Of a stretch of DNA of 64,000 bases, positions 1 to 8,579 are shown in pieces. Every line of letters begins with the position of its first letter. Position 1 is the first letter of the stretch. The translations under genes and the position numbers were made by a program. Source of the stretch: JADHUC01 sp964617665 (GTDB lineage: Bacteria; Planctomycetota; Planctomycetia; Pirellulales; Pirellulaceae). Under the pieces are notes generated by a model. It saw only the letters and a program-made list of their open reading frames with translations. It was not told the DNA's origin and did not search any database. The stretch is taken from the NCBI GenBank assembly GCA_964617665.1, contig CAZUAH010000007.1, positions 1 to 64,000 on the forward strand. Reading direction: 5' to 3'.

Positions 1-42
1 CTTTTAATCCGTAGGTCCGGGGTTCGAGCCCCCGCAACCTCA
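1..42 (+). tRNA. tRNA-Lys (UUU), 3' part; 5' half lies outside the window
   Basis: The window opens inside the anticodon loop (C-U-UUU-A-A), so the anticodon UUU is at 3-5. Next come the 3' side of the anticodon stem (8-12), a five-base variable loop, a perfect T stem (18-22 with 30-34) enclosing the loop TTCGAGC, and the 3' acceptor strand CAACCTC with discriminator A at 42. CCA is not encoded. The 5' half is missing only because of the window edge. Confidence 0.9.
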
Positions 43-163
43 CTGGCCGTACGCGAGTCGCTGGGAAGGATGCCGCGCGATTCGCCCCTCGCTGGTGGGT
101 AGTCTTGCCCTTTCTCGTCATCTTAACCGAGTCCCAGGCGGGACACATCCGCGATAATCTGCC

Positions 164-1468
164 ATGGAAAAGACGAAAGTCGCCATCGTCGGGTTCGGTA
201 CCATTGGTACGGGTGTTGCTCGACTGTTGCTGGACCAAGGAGACCGGACGGCCCGACATGCTGGACGGACGTTGTGGCTCGAGCATGTGGCCGACGTCGA
301 TGTGACGAGGCCTCGTGACGTTGATATGCCGCTTGGCGTATTGACAGACGACCTGTCGAGAGTCACGGACAATCCCGAGATCAAAGTGGTTGCGCAATTA
401 ATCGGGGGTATTGAGCCGGCGCGGTCAATCATGCTTCGTCTGTTGGAGAGCGGAAAGGACATCGTCACGGCCAACAAGGCATTGTTGGCGGAGCATGGTC
501 CCGAGTTGTTCGATCGAGCTCGCGAATTGGGGCGATCGATCGCCTTCGAAGCCTCCGTGGCCGGCGGCGTGCCGATCGTCGCGAACATCAGTCAGTGCCT
601 ATCGGCCAATCAGATCACGTCTTTGCGCGGTATCCTGAACGGCACAAGTAACTTCATTGTTTCTCAGATGGAGGAGCACGGGGCCGACTACGACGACGCA
701 GTGAAGGAAGCCCAACATCGCGGATTGGCCGAAGCCGATCCATCCATGGATGTCGATGGCACGGACGCGGCCCAGAAACTTGCGATTTTGGCCCATTTGG
801 CCTTTGGGGCTCGTGTACGGTGGTGCGACATCCCGCGAGTGGGCATCGATAAGCTGGATCCGGCGGATCTTCGCTATGCGAGAGAACTCGGGTATCGGGT
901 GAAACTGTTGGCCGTGGCCAGTCTGACCGAAGAAGGCTTGGAACTGCACGTTTCGCCGACACTGGTCCGCATAGGACAACCTTTGGCCGAAGTTCGCGAA
1001 GCTTATAACGCCATCAGTGTTGTGGGCGATGCCGTGGGCCGCGTGTTTTATCACGGGCTTGGGGCCGGCCAGATGCCCACGGCGTCGGCCGTTGTGGCCG
1101 ATATGATCGACACGGTCGTGGGCCGCACAAAGATCACGTTTCAAACGCTGGAATTGTGGTCCAAACGCGAGTCGCGTGTTTCGGTGCGCGACCACGCGAG
1201 ACTGCCTGCTCGGTACTATCTGCGTGTCACGGTCGATGATAGGCCAGGTGTCCTGGCGCAGATTGCAGGCATCCTGGGCCAGCGGAATGTCTCGATCGCA
1301 TCCGTGATCCAGCACGAACCTGATGAAGACGGCCACGCAGACACGGTACCGCTGGTGATCATGACGCACACAGCGACCGAAGGTGACACTCAGGCAGCAA
1401 TTCAAGAGATCGACCAAATGCCATGCGTGCACGAGGAAAGCGTTCGCATGCGTGTGCTGGAAGCCTAG
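164..1468 (+). CDS. hom: Homoserine dehydrogenase
   Basis: NAD(P)H-dependent homoserine dehydrogenase, 434 residues, which reduces aspartate semialdehyde to homoserine in the branch to threonine and methionine. The N terminus has a Rossmann motif (VGFGTIGTGVARLLL). The catalytic domain carries the NKALLA segment and the signature region AEADPSMDVDGTDAAQKL. A C-terminal ACT domain (about residues 345-430, with DDRPGVLAQIAGILGQ) implies allosteric amino-acid feedback, as in the long bacterial form. Length is typical. The ATG at 164 has only a weak ribosome-binding site, but the Rossmann strand begins directly after it. It stands alone, convergent with the sulfatase. Confidence 0.95.
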   Translation: MEKTKVAIVGFGTIGTGVARLLLDQGDRTARHAGRTLWLEHVADVDVTRPRDVDMPLGVLTDDLSRVTDNPEIKVVAQLIGGIEPARSIMLRLLESGKDIVTANKALLAEHGPELFDRARELGRSIAFEASVAGGVPIVANISQCLSANQITSLRGILNGTSNFIVSQMEEHGADYDDAVKEAQHRGLAEADPSMDVDGTDAAQKLAILAHLAFGARVRWCDIPRVGIDKLDPADLRYARELGYRVKLLAVASLTEEGLELHVSPTLVRIGQPLAEVREAYNAISVVGDAVGRVFYHGLGAGQMPTASAVVADMIDTVVGRTKITFQTLELWSKRESRVSVRDHARLPARYYLRVTVDDRPGVLAQIAGILGQRNVSIASVIQHEPDEDGHADTVPLVIMTHTATEGDTQAAIQEIDQMPCVHEESVRMRVLEA

Positions 1469-1558
1469 GGACTCGTGTCATCTTTCCGTCAGTTCGTCCC
1501 GGTCAGGAGACCGGGACAGAACACGACCTTGGAAACAGGGCCAGGGCACGAGGGTTCC

Positions 1559-2989
1559 TCACGGCGATACCGGGATTTCTCCAGCCGGTCGCGTGCCGGT
1601 ACGCATCTCCTCTTGGAAGAGAATAGTCATCCCGCGCAGCTTCCGTATGATTGCGCCGTCGCGTACGGGCTTAGATTCGCCGGGGTCGTTTTCCAGATCG
1701 TAGAGCTGGAGCGTTGGATTCAGAAAGAGCTTCCATTGATTCCACCGAACGGCGGCCAACGCGCCGTGGCTCCCGTGGTAGAAGAAGGCGTTGTTGTATT
1801 CGTCTCGTGTAATCAGGTCCTCCCATTCCCCGGGCGGGCTCCACGGACGTCGAAGTGGAACCGTTGCGTTCAGTGATTGTCCCTGGGCCAGCATCGGCAC
1901 GGTATCAGTTTTCCCGGTCAGCAGCGAAGTGATGTCTCGCCCATCGATCACACGGTCCGCGGGGACCTTGACGCCAGCAAGCGAAGCCAGTGTAGGATAC
2001 CAGTCCATCGCGCGGGTCACTTCGGAAGTTTCGCACCTCGTTCGTACGCCCAGGCCCGGGCCCCAAGCGATGCAGGGCACTCGGATGCCACCTTCCAAAG
2101 TCGACAGTTTGCGACCACGAATCGGCTGACGCTCGTTTCGTCCCGGCCCTCGTCCATTGTCCGAGGCGTAGACGACGACGGTGTTGCCGTCGATCTTCAG
2201 TCGCTTGAGCGAATCGAAGATCCGGCCGACGTTGTGATCAAGTTCCTGGATCGCGTCGCCATACTCGCCGAAGTTGGATGTGCCTTTGAATTCGTCACTG
2301 ACGCCTAGCGGCGTGTGCAGCATCGTGTGAGGGAGGTACACAAAGAAAGGGCGGTCTCTATTCTTTTCAATGAACCCGATCGCTTCATCGGTGTAGGCGC
2401 GAGTCAGTTCTGCGGGATCCGCCGGCCGTTTCACGATCTCGACTCCGCGCATCAGCGGCACGCCACCATCTTGCTCGAAATACACGACCTCGACCGGATC
2501 CAGATTATGCAAGAGGCCGAAGTAGTGGTCGAATCCTTGCTGTTCGGGCAAAAATGGCCTGTGAAAACCGAGGTGCCATTTGCCGATGCAGGCTGTCGCG
2601 TAGCCGTTTGCCTTCAGCAGTTCGGCAATCGTCAATTCATCCGGATGCAGGCCGATTCGCGAATCGGCTCGCTGTACCCAGGTCGCCAAGCCGACTCGGC
2701 GCGGGTAGCAGCCGGTCAGTAGTCCCGCGCGTGACGGGCTGCAGATCGGTGCCGCGGCATAGTAATCCGTGAAACGAACTCCTTCGGCGGCCATCGCGTC
2801 GATACGTGGCGTCTTGACCTCCGTCGCTCCGTAGCAGCCAAGGTCATAATACCCCTGATCGTCAACCAAGATGAAGATGATATTGGGTGGCACGGATTCG
2901 GCACGAAGTCCACTGGCACATATTCCCAATGCGAGCACAAATAGCGTCGCGGTGAGTTGGTGCCGAAGAACGCAACTCTTCCTGATCAT
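1559..2989 (-). CDS. Secreted sulfatase (formylglycine-dependent arylsulfatase family)
   Basis: Type I sulfatase, 476 residues, hydrolysing sulfate esters, probably on sulfated polysaccharides in the periplasm or outside. The core motif CSPSRAGLLTG contains the Cys that is converted to formylglycine. The N-terminal metal-binding segment IIFILVDDQG and the later DNGRGPGRNE region are also present. The start at 2989 is chosen because a signal peptide (MIRKSCVLRHQLTATLFVLA, cleavage after a following LRA) begins there and GAGGA lies 6 bases upstream; the reading frame stays open further upstream without coding character. No sulfatase-maturase gene is adjacent. The substrate cannot be told from sequence. 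Confidence 0.93.
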   Translation of the reverse strand: MIRKSCVLRHQLTATLFVLALGICASGLRAESVPPNIIFILVDDQGYYDLGCYGATEVKTPRIDAMAAEGVRFTDYYAAAPICSPSRAGLLTGCYPRRVGLATWVQRADSRIGLHPDELTIAELLKANGYATACIGKWHLGFHRPFLPEQQGFDHYFGLLHNLDPVEVVYFEQDGGVPLMRGVEIVKRPADPAELTRAYTDEAIGFIEKNRDRPFFVYLPHTMLHTPLGVSDEFKGTSNFGEYGDAIQELDHNVGRIFDSLKRLKIDGNTVVVYASDNGRGPGRNERQPIRGRKLSTLEGGIRVPCIAWGPGLGVRTRCETSEVTRAMDWYPTLASLAGVKVPADRVIDGRDITSLLTGKTDTVPMLAQGQSLNATVPLRRPWSPPGEWEDLITRDEYNNAFFYHGSHGALAAVRWNQWKLFLNPTLQLYDLENDPGESKPVRDGAIIRKLRGMTILFQEEMRTGTRPAGEIPVSP

Positions 2990-3280
2990 TGTCGATTCCT
3001 CAAGTTGATGCAATTTCGAGTAGCTCCGAGCCATTGTAACCGGCTCCGTTGCTAGGCGGTATTGTACATGCCGCTCGCGCCGCATGACCGATGGGAATCC
3101 CCAATGGGCCACCGTGCTAGCACCTTCGTTAGAATCGTCGTTTCAAGAACTATCGCAACCTGCTAAAGTCCCCCAGTTACGCGCGTTTCTGTGCGCCGAT
3201 GATGACTGTAGACTGACATTGCGGTCTCGACTTGCGTCGTCCTTCAGCGCCACTGGCACCCCGCTCCAGCCTGTATTGAC

Positions 3281-4471
3281 ATGACACGACTCACTCGCCA
3301 CGTAGTAGGCGAACTTCTGAAGGTCTTCCTTGTCACTTTGGCAGGGATGACTGTGTTGATGTTGATCGTCGGTGTAGCTCAGGAGGCGATTCGTCAGGGG
3401 CTGGGGCCGGAGCCGATCATCAAGCTTGTGCCCTACGCCATGCCCAACGCTCTGCGATTCGCGGTGCCTGGGACGATTCTATTTGCCGTGTGCAGCGTCT
3501 ATGGGCGGATGTCCGCGTCGAATGAAATCACGGCGATCAAGTCGCTGGGTGTATCTCCGATGAGGATCGTCACACCGGCGTTTGTGCTTGCTTTTCTGGT
3601 CAGCCTAGTAGCTGTGTGGCTGAACGACGTGGCGGTTTCCTGGGGGAAGAAGGGGATGCAACGGGTGATATTGCACTCGGTCGAACAAATCGCCTACGGG
3701 ATGTTGCGCACGCAGCGATCTTATACCACGCGTCAGTTTTCGATTAGCGTCAAAGGCGTGGATGATCGCAAGCTGGTCCGCCCGATGATCTGTTTCAATT
3801 CCGGAGAAGATTCGCCGGCCACTGTTGTGATCGCTGAGGAAGCCGAATTGCAGTTGGATCAAGAAAATGGGCTGTTGAATGTTCTTCTGACCAACGGGCA
3901 AGTCAGAGTTGGCGATGAGGTGACATTGAAATTCCCCGGCAAGACCATCAAGCACGAGATCCCGTTGACCGAGGCGGCCCACAAAGCCAGTTATTCTGGC
4001 AGTGTCTCTAACCTGCCACTCTGGAAGATCGAGCCGGAGATCGAAACGCAAGAGACCGAAATCGAGCAACTTCAGCAGGAGTTGGCCGTCGACGCTGCAT
4101 ACCAGATGCTTACCGGCGACATGGCCGGCCTGACATCGGCCGAGTGGAACTCACGGATTGCGCGATTGGAGGCCGCTCGCTGTCGCCTGCATCGCCTGGA
4201 AACGGTGCCGTGGCGACGATGGGCGAATGGCTTCAGTTGTTTGTTCTTTGTGATGGTGGGCGCGCCGTTGGCGATCCGTTTGCGTAATCGCGATTTGTGG
4301 ACCAGTTTCGCCGTGTGTTTTCTACCGATACTGATCGTGTACTATCCGCTGCTTGCATACGGCGTCGACCGGGCCAAGAGTGGCGATCTGCCACCCTACT
4401 CGGTGTGGTTGGGGAACGTCATCCTGGCAGTAGCCGGATTGTGGATACTGCGGCGAATCCTGAGATACTGA
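3281..4471 (+). CDS. LptF/LptG family permease (YjgP/YjgQ)
   Basis: Inner-membrane permease of the LptF/LptG family, 396 residues. In Gram-negative bacteria two such subunits with LptB extract lipopolysaccharide and drive it to the outer membrane. About three helices lie in the first 115 residues, a beta-jellyroll-like periplasmic region follows (about 120-245), then a helical stretch rich in Glu and Gln, and three more helices at the C terminus. Only one family member occurs in this window, so LptF and LptG cannot be separated. The ATG follows directly after GTATTGAC with no clear Shine-Dalgarno. It is followed by the leuA leader region on the same strand. Confidence 0.85.
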   Translation: MTRLTRHVVGELLKVFLVTLAGMTVLMLIVGVAQEAIRQGLGPEPIIKLVPYAMPNALRFAVPGTILFAVCSVYGRMSASNEITAIKSLGVSPMRIVTPAFVLAFLVSLVAVWLNDVAVSWGKKGMQRVILHSVEQIAYGMLRTQRSYTTRQFSISVKGVDDRKLVRPMICFNSGEDSPATVVIAEEAELQLDQENGLLNVLLTNGQVRVGDEVTLKFPGKTIKHEIPLTEAAHKASYSGSVSNLPLWKIEPEIETQETEIEQLQQELAVDAAYQMLTGDMAGLTSAEWNSRIARLEAARCRLHRLETVPWRRWANGFSCLFFVMVGAPLAIRLRNRDLWTSFAVCFLPILIVYYPLLAYGVDRAKSGDLPPYSVWLGNVILAVAGLWILRRILRY

Positions 4472-4508
4472 GGCTGCCACGACGAGGAATTCCAGCAATC
4501 CGGCTCGC

Positions 4509-4537
4509 TTGACGGCGGGAAATCGAGTGGCTAGATT
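4509..4537 (+). promoter_or_regulatory. Candidate sigma-70-type promoter for the leu leader
   Basis: TTGACG at 4509-4514 matches five of six bases of the -35 consensus. Exactly 17 bases later TAGATT at 4532-4537 matches four of six -10 bases. Transcription would start near 4544, about 45 bases before the leader peptide ATG. This is inference from consensus only. Confidence 0.4.
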
Positions 4538-4590
4538 AGTTTAAATAGGTCGATACTGTAGCTTGGCGACTTGTCCAGAGGCCCCAGACA

Positions 4591-4647
4591 ATGCCTACCA
4601 TTCTCACCCTACTATCGCTGCTATTGCTTAACGGCAGAGGGCCGTAG
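4591..4647 (+). CDS. leuL: Leucine-rich leader peptide of the leuA attenuator
   Basis: An ATG frame of 18 codons reads MPTILTLLSLLLLNGRGP and ends at TAG. Seven of the 18 residues are leucine (codons CTC, CTA, CTA, CTG, CTA, TTG, CTT), four of them consecutive, and one is isoleucine. The frame ends 33 bases before an intrinsic terminator, and the next full gene is leuA. This matches the plan of amino-acid leader peptides of leu operons in Gammaproteobacteria, where ribosome stalling at Leu codons during leucine shortage prevents termination. No strong Shine-Dalgarno precedes the ATG (GAGGCC lies 6 bases upstream). Function is inferred; a leucine run by chance in a short frame is the alternative. 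Confidence 0.72.
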   Translation: MPTILTLLSLLLLNGRGP

Positions 4648-4680
4648 GGGAGATTGCACGAGGGAATGAACCAAGCAACA

Positions 4681-4712
4681 GCCCCGGGGTCCTGAAAACC
4701 TCGGGGCTTTTT
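4681..4712 (+). terminator. Intrinsic terminator, probable leu attenuator
   Basis: GCCCCGGGG (4681-4689) pairs with CCTCGGGGC (4699-4707), 9 base pairs with one G-U, around a nine-base loop, followed directly by TTTTT. It lies between the leucine-rich leader peptide and leuA on the same strand, more than 200 bases from both flanking full-length genes. It is therefore better explained as an attenuator than as the end of the LptF/LptG transcript, although it could serve both. Confidence 0.8.
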
Positions 4713-4750
4713 GTTTGATGACCAAACGGTTTTTCCGACTAGACACGACA

Positions 4751-4843
4751 ATGATGCCTTTCACGACAATTCGACGCGTTGCATGCGGTCCATCGAGGGC
4801 GTGGTTGTTACTGGCGGCGCCAGCCAAGGGCTGGCGCGTGTAG
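4751..4843 (+). other. Possible second small upstream reading frame with a Leu-Leu-Leu run
   Basis: An ATG-ATG start opens a 30-residue frame ending at TAG 4841-4843 and containing RAWLLLAAPAKGW. The three leucine codons (TTG TTA CTG, 4805-4813) end 3 bases before the 9-bp hairpin at 4817-4837, a spacing seen in translational leader peptides. There is no convincing ribosome-binding site, so this may be chance. It would form a second, post-transcriptional control step before leuA. Confidence 0.3.
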
Positions 4844-4904
4844 TAGTACAACCAAGGGCGTTTCCCTTGTTCTCGAAACCCATAACGCAAGAAAGGCGTT
4901 TCTT
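4817..4904 (+). promoter_or_regulatory. leuA leader: Stem-loops in the leuA 5' leader, last one overlapping the ribosome-binding site
   Basis: Three hairpins follow each other. GCGCCAGCC/GGCTGGCGC (4817-4825 with 4829-4837) is a perfect 9-bp stem with a three-base loop. CAAGGG/CCCTTG (4853-4858 with 4864-4869) is a 6-bp stem. AAGAAA-GGCG-TTTCTT overlaps the AAAGG ribosome-binding site of leuA. The octamer CCAAGGGC occurs both at 4824-4831 and at 4852-4859, so the strand CCCTTG could pair with either copy and make the first two hairpins mutually exclusive. A role in translational control is inference. Confidence 0.4.
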
Positions 4905-4907
4905 AGA

Positions 4908-6425
4908 ATGACCGATAACCGAAAGATCAGGATTTTCGACACGACACTGCGCGACGGCGAGCAGTCGCCGGGCGCGAGCATGAATTTGAACGAGAAGATG
5001 GAGATCGCCCAGGCCCTTGCGGATCTGGGAGTCGACATTATCGAAGCCGGCTTTCCCATTGCTTCGCCCGGTGATTTCGAGGCGGTGCGTGAGATCGCCA
5101 AGGCGATTCGGGGCTCGACGATTTGCGGGCTCGCTAGATGCAACGACGACGATATCGACCGCGCGTGGGAGGCGGTGAAACATGCGGAACGAGCTCGCAT
5201 TCACGTCTTCTTGGCTACCAGCGCGATCCATCGGGAGTTCAAACTCCGCATGACGCCCGAGGAGATCGTCACGCGCGCCGTGGCCGGTGTGAAACGAGCA
5301 GCCGGATACTGCGACGACGTGGAGTTTTCGCCGGAGGATGCGGCTCGCACCGAGCACGATTTCCTGTGCGAGGTGGTCGAAGCTGCGATCGCCGCCGGTG
5401 CGACCACTGTCAATATTCCCGATACCGTCGGCTACGCCACGCCGAATCGTATGGGCGAGACGATCCGAGTGTTGCGTGACCGCGTGCCGAACATTGACAA
5501 GGCCGTTATCAGCGTCCATTGCCACAACGACTTGGGGATGGCCGTGGCCAACAGCCTGGCGTCCGTGGAAAACGGCGCCGGCCAAGTTGAATGCACCATC
5601 AACGGTATTGGCGAACGGGCAGGCAATTGTTCGCTGGAAGAGATCGTCATGGCTATGCGGACGCGGGCTGACTATTACCAGTGCCAGACCGAGATCAACA
5701 CAAAACGTCTCGTTCCGACCAGCCGTTTGGTGGCGTCGGTCACGGGCATTCAGGTCCAACGCAACAAGGCCATCGTCGGCCGCAACGCCTTTGCTCACGA
5801 AGCAGGCATCCATCAACACGGGATGCTGAAGGAACGTACCACCTACGAGATCATGCGACCCGAGGACGTTGGTTTTCACCGGACCGAACTGGTATTGGGA
5901 AAGCACAGTGGGCGGGCGGCTCTGAAGGATCGAGTAAACGCTCTCGGTTTTCATTTGACTGACGAGCAGGTGGGCACGGTGTTCCTGGAGTTCAAGAAAC
6001 TGGCAGACAAGAAAAAGGCCATCTACGACGGCGACATCGTGGCCTTGGTCGATCAGGAATTGCACGGCGGTCAAGAAGACGACTGGCAATTGGTTTCGTT
6101 CGAAGCCTCGTCCGGCACGGGCCGCTCGCCTCGGGCAAAACTGACGCTCAAACACGGCGACGAGGAAGTCACCGAGGAACTGGAAATCGGTGATGGGCCC
6201 ATCGACGCGGCGTTCTCGGTCGTCGAGAAGATCACTGGCAGAAAACTAATCTGCAAGGATTTCGAAGCCCGCAGCGCAACGATCGGTCGCGACGCTCAGG
6301 GCGAGGCGATTGTGGACATCGAGCACGACGAAGTCATGTATCGAGGCCGCGGCGTGTCTACGGACACAGTAGAAGCCACAATCAAGGCAACGCTGAACGC
6401 GGTAAATCAGATTCCGAATTCCTGA
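4908..6425 (+). CDS. leuA: 2-isopropylmalate synthase
   Basis: Condenses 2-oxoisovalerate with acetyl-CoA, the first committed step of leucine synthesis; 505 residues. The HMGL-like TIM barrel starts with DTTLRDGEQSPG (residues 11-22) and holds the metal-binding HCHNDLG and the GIGERAGN segment. A C-terminal LeuA dimer/regulatory domain (about 385-505) suggests leucine feedback. The ATG at 4908 is chosen because it directly precedes the first barrel strand; an upstream in-frame ATG at 4779 would add a non-conserved stretch lying inside the leader structures. No leuB, leuC or leuD follows, so the rest of the pathway is elsewhere. Expression is probably set by the leader at 4591-4712. Confidence 0.95.
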   Translation: MTDNRKIRIFDTTLRDGEQSPGASMNLNEKMEIAQALADLGVDIIEAGFPIASPGDFEAVREIAKAIRGSTICGLARCNDDDIDRAWEAVKHAERARIHVFLATSAIHREFKLRMTPEEIVTRAVAGVKRAAGYCDDVEFSPEDAARTEHDFLCEVVEAAIAAGATTVNIPDTVGYATPNRMGETIRVLRDRVPNIDKAVISVHCHNDLGMAVANSLASVENGAGQVECTINGIGERAGNCSLEEIVMAMRTRADYYQCQTEINTKRLVPTSRLVASVTGIQVQRNKAIVGRNAFAHEAGIHQHGMLKERTTYEIMRPEDVGFHRTELVLGKHSGRAALKDRVNALGFHLTDEQVGTVFLEFKKLADKKKAIYDGDIVALVDQELHGGQEDDWQLVSFEASSGTGRSPRAKLTLKHGDEEVTEELEIGDGPIDAAFSVVEKITGRKLICKDFEARSATIGRDAQGEAIVDIEHDEVMYRGRGVSTDTVEATIKATLNAVNQIPNS

Positions 6426-6456
6426 CGGACGGAAGTGCAGCCAAATCCAACAGAGA

Positions 6457-6486
6457 CTGTGGCCGGACGCGGAGGTCCGCCCACAG
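6457..6486. terminator. Stem-loop between convergent genes
   Basis: CTGTGG-C-CGGAC pairs with GTCCG-C-CCACAG, 6 plus 5 base pairs around a single mismatch with a six-base loop. It lies in the 77-base gap between the ends of leuA and the opposing membrane-protein gene. No T-run follows on either strand, so a transcript-end or stabilising role is only likely. Confidence 0.4.
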
Positions 6487-6502
6487 GGCTAACGGCGTGA
6501 GT

Positions 6503-7075
6503 TCATTCGAACGATCGGTTTGAACGACTTCGAGCGTCTTCCGTTCTAAATGCATCGGTGGGTGGGGAGTGCTCGTAATCACTCACACGCCACTCGCCGG
6601 TCTCTTCTTTCAGAAACTCGACCTCGACAAACCGCAGTACGCGGCTCTCCGCAATGAAGTGGTCTCGTGTGCCGAACACGACAAGCACGTTGAATTCCGC
6701 CGTTGCTTTGGGCGGAATGTGATCGGGAAACACCTCGATTTCCAGATTTCGCCGGATGGACACTTCCTTGAATTCGTACATCGGCAATTCCCCCGCGGCT
6801 TCACTACGGACTTCTGGGGAACCATATTCAAAGGCCGCGTCGATCTCGTTCCGTTCTACAAGCTCGGCGATCCTGTAAAGGGTCGCTTTGACCTGTTCGC
6901 GGTCCGTAATCACGGCTCGTTCTAGAAAAACCACGCCCACGGTCAGCAGGATAGCGGCGATCATCAGATACAGCAGCCATTGCTTGCCAGTCCGTAGCCA
7001 GCCGCTGCCCAGAATCGCAGTCGTTAGACCGCCGATCACGACGGCGGGCAGCGGAGATTCCATTAGCCACGTCAT
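6503..7075 (-). CDS. Membrane-anchored protein of unknown function
   Basis: 190 residues. One or two hydrophobic segments (about residues 8-24 and 32-50) precede a soluble domain of about 135 residues. The soluble part begins with a helix (ITDREQVKATLYRIAELVER) followed by alternating strands and resembles an NTF2/SnoaL-like cone fold in layout, but I recognise no specific family. The start has a good ribosome-binding site (GAGGTGG). It begins 31 bases after the HtrA-type protease gene and is probably cotranscribed with it, which suggests an envelope role. Function unknown. Confidence 0.7.
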   Translation of the reverse strand: MTWLMESPLPAVVIGGLTTAILGSGWLRTGKQWLLYLMIAAILLTVGVVFLERAVITDREQVKATLYRIAELVERNEIDAAFEYGSPEVRSEAAGELPMYEFKEVSIRRNLEIEVFPDHIPPKATAEFNVLVVFGTRDHFIAESRVLRFVEVEFLKEETGEWRVSDYEHSPPTDAFRTEDARSRSNRSFE

Positions 7076-7106
7076 GTTGCCACCTCGAAGGTCGTTTGCC
7101 GTCGAT

Positions 7107-8405
7107 TTATGAATCCAGGAACTCCGGTCGACCGCCGACTTTGACGGTCAACGAAAACTCTCGTCCACCACGCAACAAGATCACCTTGGCGGAAGAGCCG
7201 ATGTCGCTCATCGCGACCAGACGTATCAACTCGGACGGTTTTCGAATCCGCCGGTCGTTCCAACGGATCACGACATCACCGACCTGCATCCCAGCGTCCC
7301 TGGCCGGCGACGGTATTGCCACACCCATCACCTGATTTGGCACACGGGCGACAAACGCGCCGTTCTTGTCGGGTAATTGCTGGGTGAAGACGTCTTCGTC
7401 GGTGACTTCCCTGAGTTCCACGCCCAACCAGCCACGCGCCACCTGGCCGCCTGTCTTCAAGCGGTCGTACACCTCTCGAGCCACGCTGCTGGGGATAGAG
7501 AAGCTGACCCCTTGGTACGATTCGCCAAGGATCGCTGTGTTAATCCCAACGACCCGCCCCCTAGCATCCACCAACGGTCCGCCGCTATTGCCGGGATTCA
7601 CAGCCGCGTCGGTTTGCAGGAAGTCCTGATATACTTCGCCGGCCATTCCCGACCGATGCTTGGCGCTGATGATTCCAGACGTGATCGTACGCTCCAGGCC
7701 AAACGGGCTCCCTACCGCCCACACCAGGGCGCCAACATCCAGCGAGTCACTATCACCCCATTCGGCAGCCACCAGGTCGTCGCCTTCGACTTTCAAGACT
7801 GCAAGATCGGTAAGCGCATCGGTTCCCACCACCTGAGCTGGCAGGACTCGACCATCACTGAGCGACACCTGAATCTCGGCCGCCGAGTACACCACGTGGT
7901 AGTTTGTCACGATGTATCCGTTCGGATCGACAATCACCCCCGATCCTTGTCCCTGCAGCACATGGATTTGGGGACCGTAAAGCTGTGCGAATTCGTTCGG
8001 CACACCTCGTTCGTGCACACTGCGTACGCTGATGTGGACAACACTGGGACCGACGTGTTGCGATACCATTTGGTACGCCTTTGACAGCTCTTCCAACGGC
8101 AGATTACTGAGTCCTTCGGCCGCGATTTCGTATTCGGCCCGCTGCCGTCCGCGCGTCAACGCGTACTGGCACTTCTCCAGAATGTAGGGAAGCGCATATT
8201 GCAGAAGAAGAAGCACGGCAATTAGAAAGGTCACCCATCTCAAGACGTTCAGCGATGCGTGCTGTCTCGCCGGTGCGCGGCTAGGGCGCCGACTTGCTTC
8301 GGTACGTGGAGTTGTCGACTGCGAGGGGATTTCGACCGGCGGCCGCGAAAGGGCGGGAGGCACGGGCGGCGGCAATGGATCGGGTGGAGATGAGAAATCT
8401 TGCAT
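7107..8405 (-). CDS. HtrA/DegP-type serine protease, membrane-anchored, one PDZ domain
   Basis: 432 residues. A proline-rich cytoplasmic tail (1-50) is followed by one transmembrane helix (about 55-76), a trypsin-like domain with catalytic His170 (TNYHV), Asp200 (LTDLAVL) and Ser274 (GNSGGP), and one PDZ domain (about 340-432). This DegS/HtrA layout acts in envelope quality control or regulated cleavage of membrane proteins. The start at 8405 was preferred to an in-frame ATG at 8474 because the extra 23 residues are atypical; neither has a strong ribosome-binding site. The gene diverges from aat and is followed by a membrane protein. Confidence 0.92.
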   Translation of the reverse strand: MQDFSSPPDPLPPPVPPALSRPPVEIPSQSTTPRTEASRRPSRAPARQHASLNVLRWVTFLIAVLLLLQYALPYILEKCQYALTRGRQRAEYEIAAEGLSNLPLEELSKAYQMVSQHVGPSVVHISVRSVHERGVPNEFAQLYGPQIHVLQGQGSGVIVDPNGYIVTNYHVVYSAAEIQVSLSDGRVLPAQVVGTDALTDLAVLKVEGDDLVAAEWGDSDSLDVGALVWAVGSPFGLERTITSGIISAKHRSGMAGEVYQDFLQTDAAVNPGNSGGPLVDARGRVVGINTAILGESYQGVSFSIPSSVAREVYDRLKTGGQVARGWLGVELREVTDEDVFTQQLPDKNGAFVARVPNQVMGVAIPSPARDAGMQVGDVVIRWNDRRIRKPSELIRLVAMSDIGSSAKVILLRGGREFSLTVKVGGRPEFLDS

Positions 8406-8579
8406 AGTTGGTGGACTCGACGAACGTAAACAGAGTCGCGTGCGCCTCGTTGGCCAGTTCGGGATACATCTCATTATACGCGATCAGATGCCTGTTGAGA
8501 GTAGTACGAGGCAGGCTTTCCAGGGGGTAAAGAGGTCAGCGTCTTCACCTCAATCGTTCTCACCGCTACGATTTCCCAT

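Noticed and set aside
599..1432. 277-codon minus-strand frame opposite hom
   Set aside because: Shadow of hom; Cys/His/Arg-rich composition typical of antisense frames.
4817..4837. The 9-bp hairpin before leuA as a terminator
   Set aside because: No T-run follows; the real terminator is at 4681-4712.
4761..6155. Long open frame of 464 codons on the minus strand opposite leuA
   Set aside because: It mirrors leuA in an antisense frame, has no family features, and leuA is certain.
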